Shown here piece by piece: positions 35,614 through 45,761 of a DNA stretch of 64,000 nt. A program made the translations under genes and the position numbers. Under the pieces are notes generated by a model. The model was given only the letters and a program-made list of their open reading frames with translations, was not told the origin of the DNA and made no database searches. How positions within the stretch are numbered: the first letter of the stretch is position 1; each line of letters begins with the position of its first letter. The DNA is from Xanthobacter oligotrophicus (lineage in GTDB: Bacteria > Pseudomonadota > Alphaproteobacteria > Rhizobiales > Xanthobacteraceae): assembly GCF_008364685.1 (NCBI RefSeq), contig NZ_VTTL01000009.1, positions 186,001-250,000 of the forward strand. The letters are read 5' to 3'.

Positions 35614-36882
35614 TCAGGCCGTCACCTCATAGGTCTTGGAGACCACCACTTCGCCGTCGCCGCCGCGCTGCCCGACGATGGACCAGGTGCCCGGCACGGC
35701 GGCGCGGAACGCCACCCGCACGGTGGCCTTCGACGGCACCGGCACGGTGTCGTGCCACCAGGGCCGCCAGCCGTCATAGACATTGTCGAGCAAGCGCACG
35801 GGGTGGCCGGCGATATAGACCGACACCGGCGCGTCGAGGCTGTTCACCAGCGTCAGCACCACGCTCTTGCCCGCCTTCACCGTGCCGAGGGAGGCCGCCC
35901 CCGCGCCCGGCTTGTCGCCGATGGGCAGCTCGATGCGCAGGGCATCCTTGAGGGGAATCTCGGCCGGCAGGTCGTTGGGCGGCAGCGGCGCCGGGGCCCC
36001 CGCGGGCGGTGTCCCGGCCGCGCCCACCGGGGTGACCACTGCCAGCCGGATGGGGTCCTGCGTGGTCTCGATCTCGATGATGGTGGCGTCGGCGTCGTCC
36101 AGCGTCGCGGCCACGTCCACCCGGCCGCCGGGGGCAATCTGGATGCGGCCGTCCTTCAATTCGAAGGGCTCGGACACCGGCTGGCCATCCACCGCGATGG
36201 CATAGCTCGCCGGCCCGCGGATCTTGAGGCGCAGGAACAGCGGGGTCGCGTTCACGAGCCGCAGCCGCGCCCGCCCGGTCGCGGGACCCTGGAAGGTGGG
36301 CGAGATGGCGCCGTTGACCGGGAAGATGGGCATCCCGCTTTCCGGCGGGAAGGATTGAATGAACAGCAGGTGGTCTGCCGCATAGGCCGGGGCGCCGGCC
36401 TCTTCCACCACCAGCGGGCCTGCGAGCGCGCGGCGGGCGAGGCTGGGTGAGGTGGCATGATACCAGAAGGTGCCGGCGTCCGTCGGCGCCAGGCTCAGGC
36501 TGGCGCTCTTGCCGGGGGCCACGGCCGCCAGCGCCGGCGAACCCGCCGGCAGCCGCACGCCCTGCCAGGTGAGAGCGACGTTTTCCTTCAGGCTGTTGGC
36601 GAGGGTGACATTCAGCATGCCGCCCTTCTTCACCCGCAGCACCGGGCCGGGGAGCGCGCCGTTGAACAGGGCGAGGGGGCCCGGGCCGGCCAGCTCCGGC
36701 AGGCTGCCTTCGGCGGCGGTGAGCGTTACCGGGGGGCTTGCCTGGGGGGCGGGGGGCACCGCCGCCGGTGCGGCGGCCGGCGACTGGGCGAGCGCCGGGA
36801 CCAAGGCGCCCGCCGCGCCGGACAGGGAGAGGGCTGCAGCACCCTTGAGGACGGTGCGTCGGGAGGGAATCGGCGTCGTCAC
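35614..36882 (-). CDS. Multicopper-oxidase-fold protein lacking most copper ligands (SufI/FtsP-like)
   Basis: A 422-residue exported protein with a twin-arginine signal (SRRTVLKGAAALSLSGAAGA). Three cupredoxin-like domains are recognisable, but the copper motifs are eroded. The HWHG position reads LTWQGVRLP, WYHSH reads FWYHATS, the HPxHxHG position reads GHPVRLLDN and the HCHxxxH position reads WSIVGQRGGDG. A functional oxidase is therefore unlikely. E. coli FtsP (SufI) is a known copper-free relative that stabilises the divisome under stress; a similar structural role is possible but inferred. It is convergent with nnr. Confidence 0.78.
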   Translation of the reverse strand: MTTPIPSRRTVLKGAAALSLSGAAGALVPALAQSPAAAPAAVPPAPQASPPVTLTAAEGSLPELAGPGPLALFNGALPGPVLRVKKGGMLNVTLANSLKENVALTWQGVRLPAGSPALAAVAPGKSASLSLAPTDAGTFWYHATSPSLARRALAGPLVVEEAGAPAYAADHLLFIQSFPPESGMPIFPVNGAISPTFQGPATGRARLRLVNATPLFLRLKIRGPASYAIAVDGQPVSEPFELKDGRIQIAPGGRVDVAATLDDADATIIEIETTQDPIRLAVVTPVGAAGTPPAGAPAPLPPNDLPAEIPLKDALRIELPIGDKPGAGAASLGTVKAGKSVVLTLVNSLDAPVSVYIAGHPVRLLDNVYDGWRPWWHDTVPVPSKATVRVAFRAAVPGTWSIVGQRGGDGEVVVSKTYEVTA

Positions 36883-37330
36883 GCGGCGTCTCCTGGCAGG
36901 GTGCGTGGACCTTCATACGTGGCTGAAAAAAGGGCAAGCGGCTTTCCACCGCTGATTTTCGCGCGCTGGCCGGCAAGCTCTGCCGCCACCGGTCCGGGCG
37001 ATGCAGCACAACGGCTTGCGGGACGGCGGCGGGAGCCTGGGGTCGCGGCCGCGGGCAGATGGCGCAGCACGCGGGATGGCGCCATTTTGTTGCTGCATGC
37101 GCGCGCCGTCATGATATAAGCCGCGACCCGATCCATGCGTGCACAGGCGTGCGCGTGCGGTCGAACCTCTATGGTGCGCGTCCCGGATCGCGCGTCTCCG
37201 ATTGGGCGTTTCCGTGATGGAGCGTTTCCGTGACGGGGTGCTTCGGGGTCTGCCGTCCGGTGCTCTTGATTGCGCACCCGGCGGCGCGCGCGCCCTGCGG
37301 ACGTAGCAGTCTCGCGGACGTAGCGGACTT
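36883..37330. other. Gene-free region before tRNA-Leu
   Basis: About 450 bases with no believable gene. TTGCTG at 37090 and GATATA at 37113, 17 bases apart, form a possible promoter well upstream of the tRNA. Short direct repeats occur near 37207-37236 (GCGTTTCCGTGA twice). Confidence 0.35.
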
Positions 37331-37415
37331 GCGGGCGTGGCGGAACTGGTAGACGCGCGGGATTTAGGTTCCCGTGACGCAAGTCGTGGGGGTTCGAAAC
37401 CCTCCGCCCGCACCA
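37331..37415 (+). tRNA. tRNA-Leu (anticodon UAG)
   Basis: An 85-base class II tRNA with acceptor GCGGGCG pairing CGCCCGC, a D-arm with GGTAGACGC, an anticodon stem CGGGA/TCCCG with loop TTTAGGT giving anticodon UAG, a long variable arm, a T-arm GGTTCGAAACC and an encoded CCA end. It lies just upstream of tig. Confidence 0.95.
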
Positions 37416-37568
37416 CGTTTCCGGTTCGCCGGCCGCCGCGGAGGTTCGTTCGCCGCAAGGCGCGGGACGCACCGTGCGGCCTTTGGCGGGATGCCGAGGG
37501 ATCTGCGGGGCCGAAACCGGTTTTGAACGTTTTCCGCGCCATGCGCGACAGGATGTGAAGGCAAGACG

Positions 37569-38927
37569 ATGCAGGTGACCGAGACCCAGGCCGATGGCCT
37601 CAAGCGCGCGTTCCGTGTGGTGGTGTCTGCCGCCGACCTCGGCGCCAAGGCCGATGCCAAGCTGGCCGAACTCAAGGGCCAGGTGAAGCTGAACGGCTTC
37701 CGCCCCGGCAAGGTGCCCGTGGCGCACCTCAAGCGCGTCTACGGCAAGTCCGTCATGTCCGAGGTGATCGAGCAGACGGTCAACGAGACCAACGGCAAGA
37801 TCGTCGAGGAGCACGGCTTCAAGCTGGCGCTCCAGCCCAAGGTCAAGCTGCCGCAGGAAGATCCCCAGGCGCAGGGTCTGCTGGAAGGCGGCAAGGACCT
37901 CGCCTACGACCTTGAGATCGAGATCCTGCCCAAGATCGAGCTGGGCAACTTCAAGGACATCTCGGTGGAGAAGCTGGTGGTCGAGGTGGCCGACGCGGAG
38001 GTCGACGAGACCATCCAGCGCATCGCCGACGCCAACCGCCCCTTCGTCACCCGCGAAGGCGGCTACGCCGAGAACGGCGACCGCGTCACCATCGACTTCA
38101 CCGGCTACGTGGACGGCGAGAAGTTCGCCGGCGGCGAGGGCCAGGACATCGACGTCCTCATCGGCTCCAACGGCTTCATTCCCGGCTTCGAGGAGCAGCT
38201 GCTCGGCGTCTATGCCGGCGACAACCGCACCCTCAACGTGACCTTCCCGGAAGCCTATGCCGCCAAGGAACTGGCCGGCAAGGCTGCCACCTTCGAGGTG
38301 ACGGTGAAGTCGGTCGCCGCCCCCGGCCCGCTCACCCTGGACGACGAGTTCGCCAAGACTCTCGGCCAGGAGAGCCTGGAGAAGCTCAAGGAGACGGTGC
38401 GCGGGCGCATCGCCAGCGAGCACGCCGGCGCTGCCCGCCAGAAGGTGAAGCGCGCCCTGCTCGACGCCCTCGACACCACCCACCAGTTCGCGGTGCCGGA
38501 AGGCCTCGTGGAGCAGGAATTCTTCGGCGTGTGGAGCCGGGTGCAGGAAGACCTCGCTGCCCAGAACCGCAGCTTCGCCGACGAGGGCACCACCGAGGAA
38601 GAGGCCCGCGCCGACTACCGCAAGATCGCCGAGCGCCGCGTGCGCCTCGGCCTGGTGCTTGCGGAAATCGGTGAGCGCAACAATATCCAGGTTTCTGAAG
38701 ACGAGGTGACGCGCGCGGTTGTGGAACGGGCCCGCCAGTTCCCCGGCCAGGAGCAGCAGGTGTGGGAATATTACCGCCGCACCCCCGAAGCCCTGGCCTC
38801 CGTTCGCGCCCCCCTGTTCGAGGAGAAGGTCGTCGATTTCCTTCTGGAGCTCGCCAACGTGACCGAGAAGACGGTCACCAAGGAAGAGCTCTACAAGGAG
38901 GAAGAGGACGACGAGAAGGCGGCCTGA
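37569..38927 (+). CDS. tig: Trigger factor
   Basis: A 452-residue ribosome-bound chaperone and peptidyl-prolyl isomerase. The N-terminal ribosome-binding domain includes [17 protein letters not shown] (signature GFRxGKxP). The middle FKBP domain is near residues 165-250 ([19 protein letters not shown] and [12 protein letters not shown]). The rest is the helical C-terminal substrate cradle, ending in an acidic tail. It opens the tig-clpP-clpX-lon run that is conserved in alphaproteobacteria. Confidence 0.97.
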   Translation: MQVTETQADGLKRAFRVVVSAADLGAKADAKLAELKGQVKLNGFRPGKVPVAHLKRVYGKSVMSEVIEQTVNETNGKIVEEHGFKLALQPKVKLPQEDPQAQGLLEGGKDLAYDLEIEILPKIELGNFKDISVEKLVVEVADAEVDETIQRIADANRPFVTREGGYAENGDRVTIDFTGYVDGEKFAGGEGQDIDVLIGSNGFIPGFEEQLLGVYAGDNRTLNVTFPEAYAAKELAGKAATFEVTVKSVAAPGPLTLDDEFAKTLGQESLEKLKETVRGRIASEHAGAARQKVKRALLDALDTTHQFAVPEGLVEQEFFGVWSRVQEDLAAQNRSFADEGTTEEEARADYRKIAERRVRLGLVLAEIGERNNIQVSEDEVTRAVVERARQFPGQEQQVWEYYRRTPEALASVRAPLFEEKVVDFLLELANVTEKTVTKEELYKEEEDDEKAA

Positions 38928-38965
38928 GGGCCAAAGTCCGCCTTCGTCCTGCGACGATATTGCGC

Positions 38966-38987
38966 GGCACGCCCCCCGGGGCGTGCC
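38966..38987 (+). promoter_or_regulatory. Hairpin between tig and clpP
   Basis: GGCACGCCCC and GGGGCGTGCC are perfect ten-base arms around a two-base centre, with no T-run. It may be a processing site or an attenuator; it is also close to the clpP ribosome site. Confidence 0.45.
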
Positions 38988-39012
38988 ATCGCCCGCGCCC
39001 CGAGGACTGACG

Positions 39013-39648
39013 ATGCGTGATCCTGTCGATACTTATATGAATTATCTCATTCCCATGGTGGTCGAGCAGACCAACCGCGGGGAACGGTCCTACGACATCT
39101 TTTCCCGCCTCCTGAAGGAGCGCATCATCTTCCTGACCGGCCCGGTCGAGGATGGCATGTCCACCCTTGCGGTGGCCCAGCTGCTGTTCCTGGAAGCGGA
39201 CAATCCGAAGAAGGAAATCTCGATGTACATCAACTCCCCCGGGGGAGTGGTGACGTCGGGCCTCGCCATCTACGACACCATGCAGTTCATCAAGCCTGCG
39301 GTGTCCACGCTCTGCATCGGTCAGGCCGCCTCCATGGGCTCGCTGCTGCTGACCGCGGGCGAGAAGGACATGCGCTTCGCCCTGCCGAACGCCCGAATCA
39401 TGGTGCACCAGCCGTCGGGCGGCTTCCAGGGCCAGGTCACGGACATCATGCTGCACGCGCAGGAGATCCTGAACCTGAAGCGCCGGCTCAATGAAATCTA
39501 TGTGAAGCACACCGGCCGCTCGATGGACAAGATCGAGGACGCGCTGGAGCGCGACAACTTCATGACCGCAAAGGCCGCGCTGGACTTCGGTCTCATCGAT
39601 GCCGTGATCGATCAGCGGCCCACCGACGACACCTCCAAGGCGGCGTGA
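39013..39648 (+). CDS. clpP: ATP-dependent Clp protease proteolytic subunit
   Basis: A 211-residue serine peptidase forming the double heptamer that degrades substrates fed by ClpX or ClpA. The ATG at 39013 has CGAGGA upstream; the frame extends ten codons further without support. The catalytic Ser107 is in GQAASMGS and His132 in MVHQPSGG, with [19 protein letters not shown] before them. It is separated from clpX by 408 bp. Confidence 0.97.
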   Translation: MRDPVDTYMNYLIPMVVEQTNRGERSYDIFSRLLKERIIFLTGPVEDGMSTLAVAQLLFLEADNPKKEISMYINSPGGVVTSGLAIYDTMQFIKPAVSTLCIGQAASMGSLLLTAGEKDMRFALPNARIMVHQPSGGFQGQVTDIMLHAQEILNLKRRLNEIYVKHTGRSMDKIEDALERDNFMTAKAALDFGLIDAVIDQRPTDDTSKAA

Positions 39649-40056
39649 TCTGGGTCCACGCGACGGGGGTTCTCGTATTGCCCCCCTTGCGTGCGGTGCA
39701 AGATCGCGCTTGCATGTCGTTAAGCCGGCATCGGATGCCGCGTAACCGGCCCTCGCCCCGAAAAGGCGGGGGCCGCTGCGTTCAGGGGTCTTCACGTTTC
39801 GGCAGGACCCCCGGGATCACGATGCGGCCGACGGCGCGATGAAGGCGCGGCGGGTCCGGATGGTCGTATTCCGGCACTTCGTCACCTGGGGAATGTCGCT
39901 TCCCCGCCTTGATCGTGTCGCCTCGGGGTGATTGGCTCTCATGAACCGATCACCGTTTCGGGATTGGCTAGATTTTTGCTTGGTCCAATCCCCATATGTG
40001 ACGCTAGCGAGACGGGTGCGTTTCGCGTCCGGTTCGGTAGATGGTAGGAGACGAAG
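39649..40056. other. clpP-clpX intergenic region with hairpin
   Basis: Gene-free. A stem-loop with ten-base arms (39748-39757 and 39765-39774, one G-T pair, loop CCGAAAA) may terminate or process the clpP message. The clpX promoter should lie in the AT-richer stretch 39930-40000. Confidence 0.5.
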
Positions 40057-41325
40057 ATGAGCAAGACCGGCGGCAGCGACAGCAAGAACACGCTTTATTG
40101 CTCGTTCTGCGGCAAGAGCCAGCACGAGGTCAGGAAGCTCATCGCCGGACCGACTGTGTTCATCTGCGACGAATGCGTCGAGTTGTGCATGGACATCATC
40201 CGGGAAGAGTCGAAGTCCTCTCTGGTGAAGTCGCGGGATGGCATCCCGACCCCGAAGGAGATCCGCAAGGTCCTCGATGACTACGTCATCGGCCAGGATC
40301 ACGCGAAGAAGGTCCTCTCGGTTGCGGTGCACAATCACTACAAGCGCCTCAACCACGCCACCAAGCACGGCGACGTGGAACTCGCGAAGTCCAACATCCT
40401 GCTGATCGGGCCAACCGGCTCCGGCAAGACGCTGCTCGCGCAGACCCTGGCGCGCATCCTCGACGTGCCCTTCACCATGGCCGACGCCACCACGCTGACC
40501 GAAGCCGGCTACGTGGGCGAGGACGTGGAGAACATCATCCTCAAGCTGCTCCAGGCTGCCGACTACAATGTCGAGCGGGCGCAGCGCGGCATCGTCTACA
40601 TCGACGAGATCGACAAGATCAGTCGCAAATCCGACAATCCCTCCATCACCCGCGACGTGTCGGGCGAGGGCGTGCAGCAGGCGCTGCTGAAGATCATGGA
40701 AGGCACGGTAGCCTCGGTGCCCCCTCAGGGCGGTCGCAAGCATCCCCAGCAGGAATTCCTGCAGGTGGACACCACCAACATTCTGTTCATCTGCGGCGGC
40801 GCCTTCGCCGGCCTCGACAAGATCATCTCCTCGCGCTCGAAGGGGTCCACCTCCATCGGCTTCCAGGCCAAGGTGGCTCCGCCCGAGGATCGTCGCCCCG
40901 GCGAGGTGTTCCGCGAGGTGGAGCCCGAGGATCTGCTGAAGTACGGCCTCATCCCCGAGTTCATCGGCCGTCTGCCGGTCCTGGCGACGCTGGGTGACCT
41001 CGACGAGGAGGCCCTGAAGAAGATCCTCTCCGAGCCGAAGAACGCGCTGGTGAAACAGTACCAGCGCCTGTTCGAGATGGAGAATGTGGACCTGACCATC
41101 CACGAGGAGGCCCTCGGCGCCATCGCCCGCAAGGCGATCGAGCGCAAGACCGGCGCTCGCGGCCTCAGGTCCATCATGGAGAGCATCCTCCTCGACACCA
41201 TGTTCGACCTCCCCGGCCTTGAAGGGGTGGAAGAGGTGGTGATTTCGCGGGAGGTGGTCGAGCAGAGTGCGCGTCCGCTTTATATTTACGCGGACCGTGT
41301 CGGCGACGCCGGCGCCAGTGCGTGA
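40057..41325 (+). CDS. clpX: ATP-dependent Clp protease ATP-binding subunit
   Basis: A 422-residue AAA+ unfoldase. It has the N-terminal zinc domain with [11 protein letters not shown] and ICDECVELC, Walker A in [13 protein letters not shown], Walker B in [10 protein letters not shown], the pore loop in [10 protein letters not shown] and the ClpP-binding IGF-type loop region. AGGAGA precedes the ATG. It partners with the ClpP encoded upstream, and in alphaproteobacteria degrades cell-cycle regulators such as CtrA. Confidence 0.98.
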   Translation: MSKTGGSDSKNTLYCSFCGKSQHEVRKLIAGPTVFICDECVELCMDIIREESKSSLVKSRDGIPTPKEIRKVLDDYVIGQDHAKKVLSVAVHNHYKRLNHATKHGDVELAKSNILLIGPTGSGKTLLAQTLARILDVPFTMADATTLTEAGYVGEDVENIILKLLQAADYNVERAQRGIVYIDEIDKISRKSDNPSITRDVSGEGVQQALLKIMEGTVASVPPQGGRKHPQQEFLQVDTTNILFICGGAFAGLDKIISSRSKGSTSIGFQAKVAPPEDRRPGEVFREVEPEDLLKYGLIPEFIGRLPVLATLGDLDEEALKKILSEPKNALVKQYQRLFEMENVDLTIHEEALGAIARKAIERKTGARGLRSIMESILLDTMFDLPGLEGVEEVVISREVVEQSARPLYIYADRVGDAGASA

Positions 41326-41658
41326 CGGCGTCCGCCCCACACCTCGCCCCCGGCCTCGCGGCACGGGGGCAGGTCGGGGCATGGTCCGAACGTCGGACCA
41401 GACAGGGGGGATGACGGAACGCGCTCCGGCACTGTTCCGCCCTCGCCCGAACCCGGTTAACGGGGTGCCCTTGAAACGGGCAGGTTGCGTGTCCATCTAC
41501 TTTTCGACAGTTCCGGTCTCGGGGGTCGGACCTCGTGCCTCCTGCGGCTCACGCCGCTTCAGCATTGAAAATCCACGCCCGTCTCCGGCCGCGTGCACGC
41601 GCGGCAACGCCCAGTTGTGCGTTTTTCCAGCGCGTGTACTTCTTGAAAGGATTGCGTC
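41326..41658. other. clpX-lon intergenic region with perfect inverted repeat
   Basis: Gene-free, about 330 bases. TGGTCCGA-acg-TCGGACCA at 41382-41400 is a perfect 8+3+8 inverted repeat with no T-run, fitting an operator or hairpin. The lon promoter should lie after it; GAAAGGA is the lon ribosome site. Confidence 0.5.
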
Positions 41659-44076
41659 ATGACGAGCCAGAAGCCGCGCCCGCCGCTCGTTGCCGGGGTG
41701 TCCCAGACCTACCCGGTCCTGCCTCTTCGGGACATCGTGGTTTTTCCACATATGATTGTTCCCCTCTTCGTGGGGCGCGAGAAGTCCATCCGCGCCCTCG
41801 AAGAGGTCATGCGCGGTGATACCTACATCCTCCTCGCCACCCAGGAGAACGCCTCGGACGACGATCCCGCCGCCGAGGCCATCTTCTCCGTGGGCACGCT
41901 CGCGACCGTCCTGCAGCTGCTGAAGCTGCCCGACGGCACCGTGAAGGTGCTGGTGGAGGGCGTCAGCCGCGCCCAGGTGACCCGCTACACCGAGCGCACC
42001 GATCTCTATGAGGCCGAGGCCATCACCCTCGACGACGAGACCGGCGACCAGGTGGAGGCCGAGGCGCTCGCGCGCTCGGTGGTCACCGAGTTCGAGAATT
42101 ATGTGAAGCTCAACAAGAAGGTGTCGCCCGAGGTGGTGGGCGTCGTCAGCCAGATCGACGACCACTCCAAGCTCGCCGACACCGTCGCCTCGCACCTCGC
42201 CGTGAAGATTCCGGAGAAGCAGGGCGTCCTGGAGATGCTCAAGGTCGCCGACCGCCTGGAGAAGGTGCTCGGCCTGATGGAGAGCGAAATCTCCGTCCTG
42301 CAGGTGGAAAAGCGCATCCGCACCCGCGTCAAGCGGCAGATGGAGAAGACCCAGCGCGAGTACTACCTCAACGAGCAGATGAAGGCGATCCAGAAGGAAC
42401 TCGGCGACGAGGACGGCAAGGACGACCTGCAGGAGCTGGAAGACCGCATCAAGCGCACCAAGCTCACCAAGGAAGCCCGCGAAAAGGCCACCCACGAGCT
42501 GAAGAAGCTGCGCCAGATGTCGCCCATGTCGGCGGAAGCCACCGTGGTGCGCAACTACCTGGATTGGCTGCTGTCGATCCCGTGGGGCGTGAAGAGCAAG
42601 GTCAAGAAGGACCTGCCCTTCGCCCAGCAGATCCTCGACGCGGATCACTTCGGCCTCGACAAGGTCAAGGAGCGTATCGTCGAGTATCTGGCCGTGCAGA
42701 GCCGCGCCAATAAGCTCACCGGGCCCATCCTGTGCCTCGTCGGCCCCCCCGGCGTGGGCAAGACCTCGCTCGGCAAGTCCATCGCCAAGGCGACGGGCCG
42801 TGAGTTCGTGCGCGTGGCGCTGGGTGGCGTGCGGGACGAGGCGGAGATCCGCGGTCACCGGCGGACCTATATCGGGTCCATGCCCGGCAAGATCATCCAG
42901 TCCATGCGCAAGGCCAAGAAGTCGAACCCGCTCTTCCTCCTGGACGAGATCGACAAGATGGGCGCCGATTTCCGCGGCGATCCGTCCTCGGCCCTGCTCG
43001 AGGTGCTGGACCCGGAGCAGAACCACACCTTCGCCGACCACTATCTGGAGGTGGATTACGACCTCTCGAACGTCATGTTCGTGACCACGGCGAACACGCT
43101 GAACATCCCGCCGGCCCTTCTGGACCGCATGGAGGTGATCCGCATCGCCGGCTACACCGAGGACGAGAAGGTAGAGATCGCGCGCAAGCACCTTCTGCCC
43201 AACTCGCTCGGCAAGCACGGCCTGACGCCGAAGGAGTTCGCCATCGACGATGCCGCGCTGCTCCAGCTGGTCCGCCGCTACACGCGGGAAGCCGGTGTGC
43301 GTAACCTCGAGCGCGAGATCTCCACGCTGGCCCGCAAGGCGGTGAAGGAGCTGGTGCTGTCGAAGAAGAAGTCGGTGAAGGTCACCGCCAAGAACCTCGA
43401 GGACTTCCTCGGCGTGCCGCGCTACCGGTACGGCGAGGTGGAGACCGAGGACCAGGTGGGCGTCGTGACCGGCCTCGCTTGGACCGAGGTGGGCGGCGAG
43501 CTCCTGACCATCGAGGGCCTCATGATGCCCGGCAAGGGCAAGATGACGGTCACCGGCAACCTGCGCGACGTGATGAAGGAATCGATCTCGGCGGCGGCGT
43601 CCTACGTGCGGTCGCGGGCGGTTGATTTCGGCATCGAGCCGCCCCTGTTCGAGCGGCGCGACATCCACGTCCACGTGCCGGAAGGCGCTACCCCGAAGGA
43701 CGGTCCGTCCGCCGGCGTCGGCATGGCCACGGCCATCGTCTCGGTGATGACCGGCATTCCGGTGCGCCGCGATCTGGCCATGACGGGTGAGATCACCCTG
43801 CGTGGCCGGGTCCTGCCCATCGGCGGCCTCAAGGAGAAGCTGCTTGCGGCGTTGCGCGGCGGCATCAAGACGGTGCTGATTCCCGAGGAGAACGCCAAAG
43901 ACCTGGCGGATATCCCGGCCAACGTGAAGAACGCGATGGAGATCATTCCGTGCTCCCGCATGGACGAGGTTCTCGCCCATGCCCTCGTTCGTCCGCTGGT
44001 GCCCATCACCTGGGAAGAGCGCCCGGTGAATGCCCCGGTGCCGGGCGAGGAGACCCCCGGCGTGGTCGCCCACTGA
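41659..44076 (+). CDS. lon: Lon protease
   Basis: An 805-residue ATP-dependent serine protease. The N-terminal LON domain begins near [26 protein letters not shown], followed by a coiled-coil region ([18 protein letters not shown]). The AAA+ module has [18 protein letters not shown] and [11 protein letters not shown]. The C-terminal protease domain has the Ser in [14 protein letters not shown] and the Lys in [12 protein letters not shown]. It degrades misfolded and regulatory proteins such as CcrM and DnaA in relatives. Confidence 0.98.
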   Translation: MTSQKPRPPLVAGVSQTYPVLPLRDIVVFPHMIVPLFVGREKSIRALEEVMRGDTYILLATQENASDDDPAAEAIFSVGTLATVLQLLKLPDGTVKVLVEGVSRAQVTRYTERTDLYEAEAITLDDETGDQVEAEALARSVVTEFENYVKLNKKVSPEVVGVVSQIDDHSKLADTVASHLAVKIPEKQGVLEMLKVADRLEKVLGLMESEISVLQVEKRIRTRVKRQMEKTQREYYLNEQMKAIQKELGDEDGKDDLQELEDRIKRTKLTKEAREKATHELKKLRQMSPMSAEATVVRNYLDWLLSIPWGVKSKVKKDLPFAQQILDADHFGLDKVKERIVEYLAVQSRANKLTGPILCLVGPPGVGKTSLGKSIAKATGREFVRVALGGVRDEAEIRGHRRTYIGSMPGKIIQSMRKAKKSNPLFLLDEIDKMGADFRGDPSSALLEVLDPEQNHTFADHYLEVDYDLSNVMFVTTANTLNIPPALLDRMEVIRIAGYTEDEKVEIARKHLLPNSLGKHGLTPKEFAIDDAALLQLVRRYTREAGVRNLEREISTLARKAVKELVLSKKKSVKVTAKNLEDFLGVPRYRYGEVETEDQVGVVTGLAWTEVGGELLTIEGLMMPGKGKMTVTGNLRDVMKESISAAASYVRSRAVDFGIEPPLFERRDIHVHVPEGATPKDGPSAGVGMATAIVSVMTGIPVRRDLAMTGEITLRGRVLPIGGLKEKLLAALRGGIKTVLIPEENAKDLADIPANVKNAMEIIPCSRMDEVLAHALVRPLVPITWEERPVNAPVPGEETPGVVAH

Positions 44077-44137
44077 TGAGGGATCCGGCCGGATTGCCCG
44101 CAAACCGGCCGGATTGAAGCGTTTTCCAGCGAAAAGA

Positions 44138-44200
44138 GAGGGCGTGTTGCCTCGTCTCCCCGTCAAACCGGGAGCGCGGCGCACGCCCTCAATCTTTTCA
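44138..44200 (+). terminator. Terminator downstream of lon
   Basis: GAGGGCGTG (44138-44146) pairs with CACGCCCTC (44182-44190), with a secondary stem inside, and is followed by AATCTTTTC. A direct repeat CCGGCCGGATTG lies just before it at 44086 and 44106. Confidence 0.6.
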
Positions 44201-44400
44201 AAGGCTTAGAGATTGGTCTCACGCCGCCGGAGCGGCCCGTTTTCCCCCGTTTGTTCGCAGGCGCACAGTGGGAAATCGTGCATTGGTGCGGGTTTGGCGC
44301 CGATCACGCTTGCAAAAGCCTTATTTTCCGTGATGCTCGCGCCGTTCGTGAGGGCTTGAGCCTGCACGATTCGCGTTCTGACAACGGAAGGAAAGGTCAG

Positions 44401-44679
44401 ATGACCACCAAGAACGAACTGATCGCCGCGGTGGCCGAAGAGGCGAAGCTGACGAAGACGGCCGCGGCTGCGGCTGTGGACGCCACCTTCGACATCATCG
44501 CCAAGGCGCTGCAGGAAGGCGAGGAAGTCAAGCTGATCGGTTTCGGCAGCTTCTCCGTGGTGACGCGCGCCGCGCGCGAAGGCCGCAATCCCCGCACCGG
44601 CAAGCCCGTGAAGATCAAGGCTTCCAAGGCTCCGAAGTTCACTCCCGGTAAGGGCCTGAAGGAAGCCGTCAACGGCTGA
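44401..44679 (+). CDS. hup: DNA-binding protein HU
   Basis: A 92-residue nucleoid protein that bends DNA without sequence specificity. MTTKNELIAAVAEEAKLTK is the usual start, and GFGSFSVVTRAAREGRNPRTGKPVKI is the HU/IHF signature, including the beta-arm tip with RNPRTG. GGAAAGG precedes the ATG; upstream codons in frame are not used. A position just after lon is typical of this class. Confidence 0.96.
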   Translation: MTTKNELIAAVAEEAKLTKTAAAAAVDATFDIIAKALQEGEEVKLIGFGSFSVVTRAAREGRNPRTGKPVKIKASKAPKFTPGKGLKEAVNG

Positions 44680-45128
44680 TCGGCCCCAGGGTCTCCTGAC
44701 GCGGTGACCCCTCCAAAGGCTTCCCGGACGCTCCCGGCCCGCGTTTCTGCGGGCGGAGCGTCCCCGAGCCGCGCGTTCCTGAGCAGAGTTGGCGGCCGCC
44801 TCAGGCGCCGCCCGGCGGGGCAGGGTGCGGGGAAGCCTTCCTGATGGCGGCCAGGCCGCCGTCCCTCTTCCAGACAGATGTGTCCCGCGGCCGGCGATCG
44901 ATCGCACCAGGCCGGAGGCGTTCTGGAGCGGCTGTGCCGCTTACACGCGTCGCAGGCTGACCGACCTGTGCCCGTCGGCAGATCACGCGATGGCGGCAGC
45001 GCCGTGCTGCGCTGCTCTTGTTTCCACAGCCCCGATCCCGCTGCGACTGCCGCCTGCCGGGCCGCTCACCGCTGCGGCTCTTGCCGCCCGCGGAGCATGG
45101 GACTATAGCGCCTGCATGGTCCCGGCCT
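44680..45128. other. hup-tRNA-Val intergenic region
   Basis: About 450 gene-free bases. A nested hairpin (arms GGACGCTC 44726-44733 and GAGCGTCC 44756-44763 around CCCGC/GCGGG) probably ends the hup message. The tRNA-Val promoter is at 45081-45109. Confidence 0.55.
45081..45109 (+). promoter_or_regulatory. Promoter of tRNA-Val
   Basis: TTGCCG and TATAGC are separated by 17 bases and end 19 bases before the mature tRNA 5' end, a good sigma-70 arrangement. Confidence 0.65.
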
Positions 45129-45204
45129 GGGCGGTTAGCTCAGTTGGTAGAGCATCTCGTTTACACCGAGAGGGTCGGCGGTTCGAGCCCGTCACCGCCC
45201 ACCA
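45129..45204 (+). tRNA. tRNA-Val (anticodon UAC)
   Basis: A 76-base tRNA with acceptor GGGCGGT pairing ACCGCCC, D-arm AGCTCAGTTGGTAGAGC, anticodon loop TTTACAC giving UAC, T-arm GGTTCGAGCCC and an encoded CCA. Confidence 0.96.
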
Positions 45205-45512
45205 GGCCCACCGCTTTCCCCGTTTATTCCGTTCCGGCCATGTTCGCCGTGTCGATGCGCGGACATCAGCCCGCGTGCGCCACCGGTGTGCCGAGGGGCA
45301 TCGGGAGATTCGTATGCGCGCCGGTTCGTAGCTCTTCGGGCGGGCCGCGCGCGTGGGTCGCGGGCACGGCGGAAAGCTTTGCCGGGACTGGATTTTCAGA
45401 GAGCCTGTGGACAAGTGCCCCGCAAAAAGTACGGGTGTTGCTTGACTTGGGCTGAGGGCTGCCGTACCACGCCGCTCTCTTCGGCGGCACGGTTCGTCCG
45501 GCGCCGGTTCGG
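45205..45512 (+). promoter_or_regulatory. Spacer between tRNA-Val and tRNA-Asp with possible promoter
   Basis: Gene-free, 308 bases. TTGACT at 45442-45447 and TACCAC at 45465-45470 are 17 bases apart and could drive tRNA-Asp. Confidence 0.4.
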
Positions 45513-45589
<77 letters not shown>

Positions 45590-45761
45590 TCCATTCGAAG
45601 AGTCATCCCCTATCCTGCTCAAATCATGGCTCGGCTGCCCGCTTTTGCGCCGGTTCGGCTCGCTCGGTCTATCGCCGGCATCCCGGAGTGGCGGCCGGGC
45701 CTTGCGTTCCGTCGGTGAGGCGACGCACTGTGCAGGCCTCCATCCCCATGACCTCCGATCC

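Noticed and set aside
40001-40280. 79-codon open frame at the start of clpX
   Set aside because: It lies in another frame over the well-supported clpX N-terminus.
41497-44184. 895-codon minus-strand open frame opposite lon
   Set aside because: It is the antisense of a clearly identified lon gene; the translation is His/Leu/Arg-rich and matches no family I know.
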